Source: an uncultured Eggerthellaceae bacterium
GTDB taxonomy: Bacteria > Actinomycetota > Coriobacteriia > Coriobacteriales > Eggerthellaceae
NCBI GenBank assembly: GCA_910588905.1
Contig: CAJURZ010000007.1
Span: 25,461-89,460 of the forward strand
DNA length: 64,000 nt
Direction of reading: 5' to 3'
The position numbers and the translations under genes were made by a program. Position 1 is the first letter of the stretch. The number at the start of each line of letters is the position of its first letter. Below, piece by piece: positions 51,113-59,759 of the stretch. Under the pieces are notes generated by a model. It saw nothing but the letters and a program-made list of their open reading frames with translations, searched no databases and had not been told where the DNA came from.

Positions 51113-53152
51113 CTAGTATTGGGATTCGTGCTTCCGGAAGAAATCGAACCGAGGAGGCAGCTCACAGACCTTGTGGCGCGCCTCGTCTATCTCGCCGCCG
51201 TGGCACAGCTCCTCCATGCCATTGAAGTCATAGCTCCAGCTGAAGAACTCCGCCGGTTCGAAATCCAGGTAGTCGCAGATGACCTCGCAGCCTTGAGGTA
51301 CGATGGGATGCATCATGAGCGTGCAGACGCGCAGGAGGTAGAACGAATCCAGGAGCACCTGGCGACGCTGCTCGAGCGCGCCCGGATCCCCTGCCTCCTC
51401 CGCCTCCGAGGCGGCCTTGATGCCATCGGCCCAATGCTTGTTGGCGAAGCGGATGAACTCATCGGCCAAGGACATCACGCTATGGAGCTCGAAAGCATGC
51501 ATCCTATGCTCGTAGCTGGTCAGAGCCTTCTTCGCCTCTCGCACCACCTCAGAAGCAGGCTCCCCGAGGGGCATGTATCCCTCGAAGCTCTTCGCCGCCT
51601 CATAGAAGCAACTACGAGCCAAGCGATTGAACACGTTGGTGAGCAGCGCACCCTCTTTGAGCACCGGATCAGCTACGCGCTTGTCCTCCCGCTGCTCATC
51701 GGAGAGCGTTGGGTCGAAGGGCTTCGGCTTGAACCCAACCGACTTCTGCCCCAAACCCAATGCCAGGAAGTGAGCGCGCAGCTGCTCGACCGTATAGTGC
51801 TCCAAAAGCTCCTCGCCCGTGGGGGGCTTCGCCTCCGAGGAAGAGGATGCCTTGGTCTTGCCGAAGAGCAGATGATGATTCGCCACCAGCGTGGTCTGGC
51901 GCAGAGGACGCGCGTCCTCGCCGCCGAAGACGCCACGCTTGCCCAGCGCCTCCCAGATGGCCGGTTGGGCCACCCCGTAGAAGTAGATGTTGTCCTGACC
52001 GATGAACTGGTAGACCTGAGCATTGTCAGCACACCAGAAATCCCGCCAAGTATTGCGCGGCAGAGCCAGATCGTCATTCAAGGCGATGGTGAACGAGATG
52101 GGAGCCCAGAGGGATTCAGGCCAGCACCAGACCGTGAGCCCTTCCACGCCATCTAGCACCGGTGCCTTCACGCCCCATTCGATGGAGCCGGTGATGCGGA
52201 ACGGGACCAGCGTCTTAGAGGTGCGGAAGCGGATCTGCTGCGCGGTGAGCACGGCCTTGGCTGCATCCCGCTCCTCGATGGACTCGAACTGGATCTCGAA
52301 GCTATGCTTGCCCTTCCCTGCCTCGCGGAAGGTGTGGGGCGGCAGGCTCTCTGCCAAGGCCAGATAAGCGTCCAGGCATTCGCTCTTCACGAAGATGACC
52401 GGGGGAGCCAAGAACTCATCGATGGTCTTCGCCACCACCGGCCGCATCTCCGGGTCGGATCCCATCTGCTCCACCTGGCCCTTCAAGAAGCCCGCGAAGG
52501 CGGGCAGGTCGAAGTACCAGTTCTTCACGGGGCGCATCTCGGGCACCGTGCCAGTGAGAGAGGAGACGGGGTTGATGAGGTCCGCGGGGTCGTACTGGTG
52601 GCCCATATCGCATTCGTCCGCATAGCCATGCTCTGACTTGCAGCCTTGGACCGGGCAGCGTCCCTGCACCTGACGGCCATTCAAGAAGGTGTTCGCCTCG
52701 GCATCGAAGAACTGGAGCGTTTCCTCAAGATGAAGATACCCCTGATCGTACAGACCCTCGATCAGCTTCTCCGAGAGCGTTTGATGCACATCCTTGCAGC
52801 GCCCGATGCCGCTGCCCTCGAAGATGTCTAGGCTGATATCGAAGGCCTCCAGTGTCTCCTTCTGACGGATATGGTTACCCATCACATACTCCTCGATGGA
52901 ACCCGCAAAGGAGCCGGATTCCACTGCCTTGCGGTAGCCCTCGTTGATAGGAGACCCGAAGCAATCAGTGCCGCTGACGAACCGGACGTTATCCGACCCG
53001 ATGCGGTCACGCAGGAAGCGAGCGAAGGCGTCGGCAGGAATGAAGACGCCACCGATGTGCCCGAAGTGGAGCGGCTTGTTGCCGTAGGGCATGCCCGCGG
53101 TGACCACGGCCCGCCTTGGCCAGACTACGTCAGTATCCAGTTCTTTGCCCAT
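51113..53152 (-). CDS. Methionyl-tRNA synthetase-like class I tRNA ligase without KMSKS
   Basis: The 679-residue protein aligns with MetRS. HFGH (29-32) is the HIGH motif, with a zinc knuckle (Cys166, Cys171, Cys181, His185) in GYADECDMGH, then INPVSSLTGTVPEMRPVKNWYFDLPAF, and FIGQDNIYFYGVAQPAIWEAL. Where MetRS has KMSKS, this protein has GKTKASSSS (431-439) followed by a Pro/Glu loop. There is also an insertion of about 70 residues around 265-335. An anticodon-domain-like helix (FANKHWADG) follows. It may be a slow or specialised MetRS or a paralogue with another task. ATG 53152 has AAAGG 8 bases upstream. It is the last gene after talC-rho-sppA. Confidence 0.8.
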   Translation of the reverse strand: MGKELDTDVVWPRRAVVTAGMPYGNKPLHFGHIGGVFIPADAFARFLRDRIGSDNVRFVSGTDCFGSPINEGYRKAVESGSFAGSIEEYVMGNHIRQKETLEAFDISLDIFEGSGIGRCKDVHQTLSEKLIEGLYDQGYLHLEETLQFFDAEANTFLNGRQVQGRCPVQGCKSEHGYADECDMGHQYDPADLINPVSSLTGTVPEMRPVKNWYFDLPAFAGFLKGQVEQMGSDPEMRPVVAKTIDEFLAPPVIFVKSECLDAYLALAESLPPHTFREAGKGKHSFEIQFESIEERDAAKAVLTAQQIRFRTSKTLVPFRITGSIEWGVKAPVLDGVEGLTVWCWPESLWAPISFTIALNDDLALPRNTWRDFWCADNAQVYQFIGQDNIYFYGVAQPAIWEALGKRGVFGGEDARPLRQTTLVANHHLLFGKTKASSSSEAKPPTGEELLEHYTVEQLRAHFLALGLGQKSVGFKPKPFDPTLSDEQREDKRVADPVLKEGALLTNVFNRLARSCFYEAAKSFEGYMPLGEPASEVVREAKKALTSYEHRMHAFELHSVMSLADEFIRFANKHWADGIKAASEAEEAGDPGALEQRRQVLLDSFYLLRVCTLMMHPIVPQGCEVICDYLDFEPAEFFSWSYDFNGMEELCHGGEIDEARHKVCELPPRFDFFRKHESQY

Positions 53153-53183
53153 GGAGATGCCTTTCAAAGGGTTCTTGAGGGTC

Positions 53184-54221
53184 CTAGGAGAAAGAGGGAT
53201 TCCCAGCAGCGTTCGAGGGAGTCGCTGAGCCGCTCTGGCTCAGGAGGCCCAAGAGCAGATCGAGGGAGCTGCTGGAAGGCTCGTAGCTCAACGTGGAGAG
53301 CCCATCTACCTCCCCGACCAGATCAGAGAGGTAGGCCAGCGCGTCTTCGAAGTAGCCGATCTCATCCGCCAGACCATTCTCCACCGCCTGAGAGCCCGTA
53401 TAGGGAAGACCGTTAGCCAGCTCCTTCACCTCGGCTATGGTCATCCCACGACCGTTGGCCACGGTCTGAACGAAATCAGCATCTATCTCATCCACCATGG
53501 CCTGATACCATTCGCGCTCCTCGTCCGTGAGCGGACGGTTTCCGTAACCTGCGTCCTTGGAATCAGCGGAGACGATGGTCTCCACATCGATGCCCAGCTT
53601 CTCATAGAGACCGGACAGGTCGGTCACCTGCAGGACTACGCCGATGGCGCCGATGCTCGTCGTCTTCGCGCAGAAGATGCGATCCGCCTGGCTTGAGATC
53701 TCGTAGGCAGCGCTGGCGTTGGTGGCCGCGCTCACCACGACGATGGGCTTGGGGAACTCGGCCACCATCCGGGCCATCTCCTCCCCAGCCGTAGCGGTGC
53801 CTCCACCGGAGTTCACGCGCAGGATGACTCCCTTGACCTGCTCATCGGCCTGAGCTGCCCGGAGGCGCGAGCTCAGACCATCCGGGCTGCATGCTGACCC
53901 GTCATAGTCTATGACCGAGTCTATGTCTATCACCACGGCAGAAGGGGATGTCGCCCGAGGGATGCTGGAGGTATCCCCCTCCCCCGAGAGCACGTCCGTC
54001 ATCCCTCCGATGGCTGCCGAGCAGGAGAATCCCACCAAAGCGATGACCACCAGGATGCAGAGGATGACGATGGCGGCCACCCTGCCGCCGTTGCCCTTTG
54101 GGGGAACCGTCGCCACAGGCGGTGGTGCCACAACGGCTCCAGTGCGATGGTCTCGGGCGGCGTAGGCGCTCACATAGGCATCTTCCTGGTACGCGCTGGG
54201 ACCTCTCCCCGTCTCGTTCAT
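53184..54221 (-). CDS. sppA: Signal peptide peptidase SppA (S49 family)
   Basis: This 345-residue membrane-anchored serine protease digests cleaved signal peptides. A proline-rich cytoplasmic N-terminus is followed by one membrane segment (about 48-68). The catalytic Ser170 is in NASAAYEISS and Lys222 in ADSKDAGYG; GAIGVVLQ and the late GLPYTGSQAVENGLADEIG are typical. I chose the ATG at 54221, overlapping the rho stop by one base (TGATG). Length fits the short Gram-positive SppA. Confidence 0.92.
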   Translation of the reverse strand: MNETGRGPSAYQEDAYVSAYAARDHRTGAVVAPPPVATVPPKGNGGRVAAIVILCILVVIALVGFSCSAAIGGMTDVLSGEGDTSSIPRATSPSAVVIDIDSVIDYDGSACSPDGLSSRLRAAQADEQVKGVILRVNSGGGTATAGEEMARMVAEFPKPIVVVSAATNASAAYEISSQADRIFCAKTTSIGAIGVVLQVTDLSGLYEKLGIDVETIVSADSKDAGYGNRPLTDEEREWYQAMVDEIDADFVQTVANGRGMTIAEVKELANGLPYTGSQAVENGLADEIGYFEDALAYLSDLVGEVDGLSTLSYEPSSSSLDLLLGLLSQSGSATPSNAAGNPSFS

Positions 54222-56056
54222 CACAACTCACCATTCTCTTCGAAACGGCTCTGGGTCTGGGCCCGCTTGGCCGTGCGCAGGATGAACTCCTGATTGGTCT
54301 CCGTGCGCTTCAGCGAGCGGATGAGCATATCCATGGACTTCTCGGTGTTGTTCATGTTGGCCAGCAGACGCCTCACGCCCCAGATCAGCGGAGCCTCCTG
54401 CCCGTCGAGCAGCAGATCCTCCTTGCGGGTGCCGGAGGTGATGGGATCGATGGCGGGGAAGATGCGCCGGTCTGCCAGGCTGCGATCCAACCGGAGCTCC
54501 ATGTTGCCCGTACCCTTGAACTCCTCGAAGATGACCTCGTCCATCTTGGATCCCGTCTCCACCAGAGCAGAGGCCAGGATGGTGAGCGAACCGCCCCCCT
54601 CGATGTTACGGGCAGCGCCCAAGAAGCGCTTGGGCGGATAGAGGGCGGTGGAATCGACGCCACCGGAGAGGATGCGCCCACTGGCAGGCTGGGCCAGATT
54701 GTAGGCCCGGGCCAGGCGGGTGATGGAGTCCAAGAGGATGACCACATCCTCGCCCTGCTCCACCAGGCGCTTCGCCCGCTCTATCACCAGCTCAGCCACA
54801 GCGATGTGGTTGTCGGAGGGCATGTCGAACGTGGAGGAGATGACCTCGCCATGGATAGAGCGCTCCATATCCGTGACCTCTTCGGGGCGCTCGTCCACCA
54901 GCAGGCACATGAGATGCACTTCTGGATTGTTCGCATGGATGGCCGCGGCGATGTCCTTGAGCACCGTGGTCTTGCCCGCCTTGGGCGGAGACACGATCAA
55001 CCCGCGCTGGCCCTTGCCGATGGGGGCGACCAGGTCTATCACCCGGGCGGTCAAGGTATCCTTGCCGTGTTCCATGGTAAGGCGCTCATCGGGAAAGATG
55101 GGCGTCAGATCAGAGAACTTCGGCCTGGACGATATGTCATCTATGGGGGTGCCGTTCACGCTGGTCACCTTCTGGATGGCAGCGAACTTCTCCCCCTCCC
55201 GAGCAGGACGGGTCTGACCCGCCACCATATCGCCTTTGCGCAGACCGTTGCGGCGGATGGTGGAGAGGCCCACGTACACGTCATGCTCGCTGGGCAGGTA
55301 TCCCTTGGTGCGCAAGAAGCCATAGCCATCTTGCAGGATATCCAGGATGCCCTCCACCTCCAGGAAGCCCTCGGAGATGCATACGGCTTCGTAGATGGCG
55401 TCGATCATCTCCGCTTTGCGCAGGCCTGAGGCGTCTATCTTGAGCTCAGCAGCCTTTTCGCGCAGCTCGGGCAGCTTGCAAGCTTCCAGCTCTTCCTTGC
55501 TCACAGAGGGCTTGTACTCCCTCTGACGGTTGTTGCGATCCCGACGAGTGCGATGCTGGTTGTTGTTGCGTCCGTTATGGCGGCCATTCCTGCCATTGCG
55601 GTCTTGGTTGGCGAATTCCGCGGTGCGTGCCTTCACGCGCTTATGGTCCTGCTGGCCTTCCTCCCCCGCTTCCGCGACCGCTTCAGCCGGCGCACTGTCA
55701 AGGGGCTCCTCCGCAGGCTTCTCAGCAGTCGCCTCTGGCGCCTCTTCCTCGGTCTTCACTTTGCGAGGGCGCCCTGGCTTGCGCTTCGGCTTCTCAGGCG
55801 CCTCCTCTGTGCTCGGGGCCTCAGCAGGGGCCGCAGCCTCTTCTTCTGTCGCAGCCGTCTTGCGGGGACGACCCGGCTTGCGCTTCGGCTTCTCCTCGGC
55901 GGAGGATGCCTCCGCTTCCGTTGCCGCAGATGCCGCTTCCTTCTCAGCTGTTGCCTCTGCGGTCTTCTTCGCCCGGCTCACCCGCGTCTTCTTGACCGGA
56001 GCCTTCTCGGCGGTTTCAGGTGTCTCTGTCTCAGGTGCTTCTTTGGTGGTTGCCAT
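54221..56056 (-). CDS. rho: Transcription termination factor Rho with extended AT-hook-bearing N-terminus
   Basis: The 611-residue hexameric helicase has the Rho core: LPELREKAAELKIDASGLRKAEM (N-domain), an RNA-binding fold with DGYGFLR, Walker A PPKAGKTT, DERPEEVTDM and the Q-loop region ILSGGVD. About 185 residues precede it. They are acidic and Ala-rich, with two copies of PKRKPGRPRK (57-66 and 90-99), which match AT-hook motifs, then an Asn/Arg-rich stretch (150-180). Actinobacterial Rho proteins often have N-terminal inserts that widen RNA binding. The ATG abuts the talC stop. Confidence 0.95.
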   Translation of the reverse strand: MATTKEAPETETPETAEKAPVKKTRVSRAKKTAEATAEKEAASAATEAEASSAEEKPKRKPGRPRKTAATEEEAAAPAEAPSTEEAPEKPKRKPGRPRKVKTEEEAPEATAEKPAEEPLDSAPAEAVAEAGEEGQQDHKRVKARTAEFANQDRNGRNGRHNGRNNNQHRTRRDRNNRQREYKPSVSKEELEACKLPELREKAAELKIDASGLRKAEMIDAIYEAVCISEGFLEVEGILDILQDGYGFLRTKGYLPSEHDVYVGLSTIRRNGLRKGDMVAGQTRPAREGEKFAAIQKVTSVNGTPIDDISSRPKFSDLTPIFPDERLTMEHGKDTLTARVIDLVAPIGKGQRGLIVSPPKAGKTTVLKDIAAAIHANNPEVHLMCLLVDERPEEVTDMERSIHGEVISSTFDMPSDNHIAVAELVIERAKRLVEQGEDVVILLDSITRLARAYNLAQPASGRILSGGVDSTALYPPKRFLGAARNIEGGGSLTILASALVETGSKMDEVIFEEFKGTGNMELRLDRSLADRRIFPAIDPITSGTRKEDLLLDGQEAPLIWGVRRLLANMNNTEKSMDMLIRSLKRTETNQEFILRTAKRAQTQSRFEENGEL

Positions 56057-56737
56057 CTACTTGACTTTCTCCCAATCCTTCATGAATGATTCGATGCCTG
56101 CCTGGGTAAGCGGGTGCATCACCATCTTCTTGAGGACGCTGAACGGCACCGTGGCGATATCCGCACCCATGAGCGCACACTGGGTGACGTGGTTGGCGCT
56201 GCGGATGGAGGCGGCTATCACCTCTAGCCTCTCACCGTTGACGGTGTCCTCAGAAAGATCGTAGTTCCCCACAGCCTGGACGATATCGGCCACCTGGGCG
56301 ATGCCGTCTTCGGAGATATCGTCGAACCGGCCGATGAACGGCGAGATGTAACGGGCGCCCGCGCGGGCTGCCAGCATGGCCTGGGGCACCGTGAAGCAGA
56401 GGGTCATGTTCACGCGGATGCCCTCATCCGCCAAGGTGCGCGTGGCCGCCAGACCCTCTACCATGGCGGGGATCTTCACTACCACGTTAGGGGCGATGGC
56501 TGCTAACCGTCGGCCGTCTTCCACGATGCCTTGCCTATCCATGGCGACGCTCTCTGCCGATACCGGACGATCCGGGCCCACGATCTGGCAGATGCGGCCG
56601 ATATGGTCCTCGAAATCAGCCAGCTTGCCACCCACCCGAGCATAGAGCGTGGGATTGGTGGTGACGCCCGCCAGGGCGCCCCAGCTAGCCGCTTCCTCGA
56701 TCTCAGCCAGATCAGCGGTGTCTAGGAAGAACTTCAC
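56057..56737 (-). CDS. talC: Transaldolase / fructose-6-phosphate aldolase family (TalC type)
   Basis: This 226-residue TIM-barrel protein has the Schiff-base Lys88 in VVVKIPAM, KFFLDTADL at the start and GVTTNPTL. The short form works as transaldolase in most bacteria; the related Fsa cleaves fructose 6-phosphate. I cannot separate the two by eye. I chose the GTG at 56737 because AGGAGG lies 6 bases upstream. It is the first gene of talC-rho-sppA-metG-like and lies divergent to sugar genes. With split transketolase it completes the non-oxidative pentose phosphate pathway. Confidence 0.9.
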   Translation of the reverse strand: MKFFLDTADLAEIEEAASWGALAGVTTNPTLYARVGGKLADFEDHIGRICQIVGPDRPVSAESVAMDRQGIVEDGRRLAAIAPNVVVKIPAMVEGLAATRTLADEGIRVNMTLCFTVPQAMLAARAGARYISPFIGRFDDISEDGIAQVADIVQAVGNYDLSEDTVNGERLEVIAASIRSANHVTQCALMGADIATVPFSVLKKMVMHPLTQAGIESFMKDWEKVK

Positions 56738-57066
56738 AGGACTCCTCCTCAAGGTCTGTGACATGCGCACCTCGAGCCGGGCGCATGCCTTCTGTGCATG
56801 CCTGTTCGCTAAGGGGATTCTAAAGGTGATCTGCACCGAAGCTTTTCTGTGCGGGGACAAAGTAGCACAACTCAAGCGTGGCGGCAAACATCACCTGGTC
56901 CACCACCAACGGAGGAGCCCCTATCGACCCTTGGTGCTATCCGGTCAAACGAAGCGAAAACATCTGCTCTTTGCTGTTGCGTTTCCCCTTCGCTATGAAG
57001 ATAATCTGCAATGGATCGCAAAGCTTCTTTCTGTATAGGGCCTCTCAAGGGAAGGCGGTATGCCAA
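56738..57066. promoter_or_regulatory. 329-base divergent regulatory region between talC and the AGE epimerase gene
   Basis: Leftward, TAGAAT (56822-56817) is a -10 candidate for talC. Rightward, TTGCGT (56977-56982), 17 bases, GATAAT (57000-57005) is a good promoter for the epimerase. The octamer GCATGCCT occurs twice, 13 bases apart (56783-56790, 56796-56803), in what would be the talC leader, and could be an operator. An ATG-initiated extension of the epimerase frame crosses this promoter and is not conserved. No small gene is recognised. Confidence 0.5.
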
Positions 57067-58281
57067 TTGGATGACATCACCTCCGCGCGCCTGCGCGAAA
57101 GCCGCGATTGGCTGAGGGGGCAGCTGGATATCTGCGCTGATTTCTGGCTGGATCACGGAATGGACCGGAAGCACGGAGGCGTCTACACCTGCCTTGACCG
57201 TCAGGGACGCATCTACTCAACGGATAAATCCGTTTGGATGCAAGGTCGGTGCGCTTGGACCTATTCCTACCTCTGCCATGTCTATGGGCAGCGGCCCGAA
57301 TGGCTCGAGGCGGCGAAGAGCTGCCTGGATTTCCTGGAGGATCACTGCGTGAACCGCGCAGCGGGCGACCGCCTCTACTTCACGGTCACCGAAGAGGGGC
57401 TCCCCCTGCGTCAGCGCCGCTACAACTTCTCTGAGGGGTTCTATTGCATCGGCAATGCCGAGTACTACGGAGTGACCGGAGAGACCGTCCATCTGGAGAG
57501 GGCGCGCAAGGCCTATCAGATGATCTACGAGCTGAACAATGGCCTCCTCGAAGACCCAACTGGGTTCGGTCCGAAGACCATCGCCTCCACCCGAAGCGGG
57601 CGCTCTTTGGGAGATGCCATGATCTTCTTGAACATCATCTCCATCATGCGCCGGGTAGACCCTGCGAACACCGAAGAGTACGATCGCCATGCCAGTGAAT
57701 GCGTCCATCGCATCATAGATGAGCACTACCGCCCCGAACTGGGCTGCACGCTGGAGAGCGTGAACCTGAAGGGGGAACCTGAGCTCTGGTATACAGCCGG
57801 TCGGGTGGTCAACCCCGGCCATGATATAGAGTGCAGTTGGTTCCTCATGGATGAGGCCACCTACCGTGAAGACGAACAGCTCTACGCTACCGCTTGCGAT
57901 ATCTTCCGGCTAGCTATCGAAGCCGGATGGGATGACGAATACCAGGGCATCCTCTACTTCATCGATGCCAAGGGGCTTCCCCCGGAGGCCTATGAGCATG
58001 ACATGAAGCTCTGGTGGCCCCACAACGAGGCGCTCATCGCTAGTTCCAAAGCCTACAAGGACACCGGTGATGAGTACTACCTCACCTGGATGCTCCGCGT
58101 GCTGGACTACTGCAAGGAGCGCTTCGCAGACCCAGAATATGGCGAATGGTACGGCTATCTGCGTCGAGATGGACTCCCCACCATGCCCCCCACCAAAGGC
58201 TCCACTTTCAAGGGTCCCTTCCATGTTCCCCGGGCCCTATGCATGACAGAGCAGACATTGACCCAGATCCTAGGAGAGTGA
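57067..58281 (+). CDS. AGE family epimerase/isomerase (N-acylglucosamine 2-epimerase type)
   Basis: This 404-residue (alpha/alpha)6-barrel protein resembles N-acylglucosamine 2-epimerase and related mannose isomerases: FWLDHGMDRKHGGVYTCLD near the start, NPGHDIECSWFLMDEA and LWWPHNEALIAS carrying catalytic His residues. The substrate (GlcNAc/ManNAc, mannose/fructose or other) cannot be told. I chose the TTG at 57067, with AAGGCGG 8 bases upstream, because the barrel starts there; a longer ATG-initiated frame is not conserved. The ROK-family gene follows after one base, so both act on the same sugar. Confidence 0.85.
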   Translation: MDDITSARLRESRDWLRGQLDICADFWLDHGMDRKHGGVYTCLDRQGRIYSTDKSVWMQGRCAWTYSYLCHVYGQRPEWLEAAKSCLDFLEDHCVNRAAGDRLYFTVTEEGLPLRQRRYNFSEGFYCIGNAEYYGVTGETVHLERARKAYQMIYELNNGLLEDPTGFGPKTIASTRSGRSLGDAMIFLNIISIMRRVDPANTEEYDRHASECVHRIIDEHYRPELGCTLESVNLKGEPELWYTAGRVVNPGHDIECSWFLMDEATYREDEQLYATACDIFRLAIEAGWDDEYQGILYFIDAKGLPPEAYEHDMKLWWPHNEALIASSKAYKDTGDEYYLTWMLRVLDYCKERFADPEYGEWYGYLRRDGLPTMPPTKGSTFKGPFHVPRALCMTEQTLTQILGE

Positions 58282-58282
58282 C

Positions 58283-59656
58283 ATGAATTATCTCGGCATC
58301 GAATGCTCCATCAAGAACACCCCCGTCCTCGATCCTGATTTCATCCCCTTCGGTGTCTGGATGCGGGAATACCTCAAAGAGGCCACCCATCCTATCAAGA
58401 TAGCCGTGGAGCGCGAAGACGGGCTGATCTCCGTCCGCGAGAGCTTCATCCGTGGCGGCGGGTTCGCCGAGGCAGACCTGCGCTTCGTGGAGCGCCTGGT
58501 CAAGTTCGAGCTCTGGTCCATCGGCGGCTTTCGCGTCTACATCTGCGGTGCCGATGATATCGCTGCTGAGCTGGCCCAGGTCTACTCTCCTGAGGGAGAT
58601 CGCTCCTTCGACTACGAGTTCGTGGGGGATGTCTACGAGAAACCCCTTGAGGTGTTGGCGGTATCCGAAGCCGACTTCCCCACTGCCAATGAATCCGCTA
58701 AGCAGATCGGTGGCCATATGGAAGGCTGCCGCATCGGCTTCGACGCAGGCGGCTCCGATCGCAAGGTATCCGCTGTCGTGGATGGCGAGCCCATCTATTC
58801 AGAAGAGGTGGTCTGGTATCCGAAGGTGACGGAAGATCCGGAATACCACTTCAATGAGATCGTCACTGCCTTCAAGACAGCTGCTTCGAAGATGCCTCGG
58901 GTGGATGCTATCGGTGTGTCCTCTGCAGGTACGTTCGTAGGCAATTCCCCCATGGTGGCAAGCCTGTTCATCAAGGTGCCCCGGGACCGCCGCGAAGAGG
59001 TGAAGAGCATCTATGACCGAGCCGGGGCAGAGATCGGTGATGTACCGCTGGTCGTAGCCAATGACGGCGATGTCACAGCGTTGGCCGGGTTCATGAGCAC
59101 CGGCGAGGGCAGCATCCTAGGGATAGCCATGGGCACTTCTGAAGCCGTGGGTTACGTGAACGCCGACGGCAACGTGCTGGGCTGGATCAATGAGCTGGCC
59201 TTCGCCCCGGTGGACCTCTCTCCCCAAGCCATGCAGGACGAATGGTCAACGGATTTTGGTGTGGGTTGCAAGTACTTCAGCCAGGATGCCGTCATCAAGC
59301 TGGCCCCCAAGGCGAATATCATCCTAGATCCGGAGGATACCCCTGCTGAGAAGCTGAAGGTGGTCCAGGCCCTGGCCAATGAGGGGAACCAGGACGCATT
59401 GGATATCTACCGCTCCATCGGCTGCTATCTAGCCCATACCCTCGTGCTCTACAGCGCCTTCTATGAGATCAAGACGCTCTTGGTGCTAGGCCGTGTGGCC
59501 TCTGGAGACGGTGGGGATCTGCTCATCAGCGAATGCAATCGGGTGCTGGCTGAAGAATATCCCGAACTGGCCAGCCAGATCACGGTCACGCTCCCCGATG
59601 AGAAGATGCGCCGGGTGGGACAGTCCGTGGCTGCCGCCAGCTTGCCGGAGCTCTAG
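58283..59656 (+). CDS. ROK-family sugar kinase-like protein with an unrecognised N-terminal domain
   Basis: Residues 150-457 have an actin-like ATPase/ROK fold: GFDAGGSDRKVSAVV (phosphate-binding loop), AIGVSSAGTFVG, and VVANDGDVTALAG with the likely catalytic Asp261. The ROK zinc motif (CGCGxxGC) and the ExGH signature are missing, so it is a distant member. Residues 1-149 match nothing I know. It is translationally linked to the AGE epimerase (AGGAG, ATG one base after the stop), pointing to an epimerise-then-phosphorylate route for a hexose or N-acetylhexosamine. Confidence 0.78.
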   Translation: MNYLGIECSIKNTPVLDPDFIPFGVWMREYLKEATHPIKIAVEREDGLISVRESFIRGGGFAEADLRFVERLVKFELWSIGGFRVYICGADDIAAELAQVYSPEGDRSFDYEFVGDVYEKPLEVLAVSEADFPTANESAKQIGGHMEGCRIGFDAGGSDRKVSAVVDGEPIYSEEVVWYPKVTEDPEYHFNEIVTAFKTAASKMPRVDAIGVSSAGTFVGNSPMVASLFIKVPRDRREEVKSIYDRAGAEIGDVPLVVANDGDVTALAGFMSTGEGSILGIAMGTSEAVGYVNADGNVLGWINELAFAPVDLSPQAMQDEWSTDFGVGCKYFSQDAVIKLAPKANIILDPEDTPAEKLKVVQALANEGNQDALDIYRSIGCYLAHTLVLYSAFYEIKTLLVLGRVASGDGGDLLISECNRVLAEEYPELASQITVTLPDEKMRRVGQSVAAASLPEL

Positions 59657-59699
59657 GACCGGGAGCAAGCCTCGCTCACGGCTTCGCCTGAGCGCCTTC

Positions 59700-59727
59700 A
59701 AGGGCCATGGGGATCCTCATGGCCCTT
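59700..59727. terminator. Bidirectional hairpin between the ROK gene and nadK
   Basis: AAGGGCCATG/CATGGCCCTT gives a 10-bp stem with an 8-base loop and TCTCTT after it on the plus strand. It lies between convergent genes. A smaller CTCA/TGAG hairpin precedes it. Confidence 0.75.
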
Positions 59728-59759
59728 TCTCTTGCCCGCGCATCCAAAGAGGGATCAGA

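Noticed and set aside
56878..57066. Longer ATG-initiated N-terminus for the AGE epimerase
   Set aside because: The added 60 residues are not family-like and would be encoded across the predicted promoter; a TTG with a good ribosome binding site fits the barrel start.
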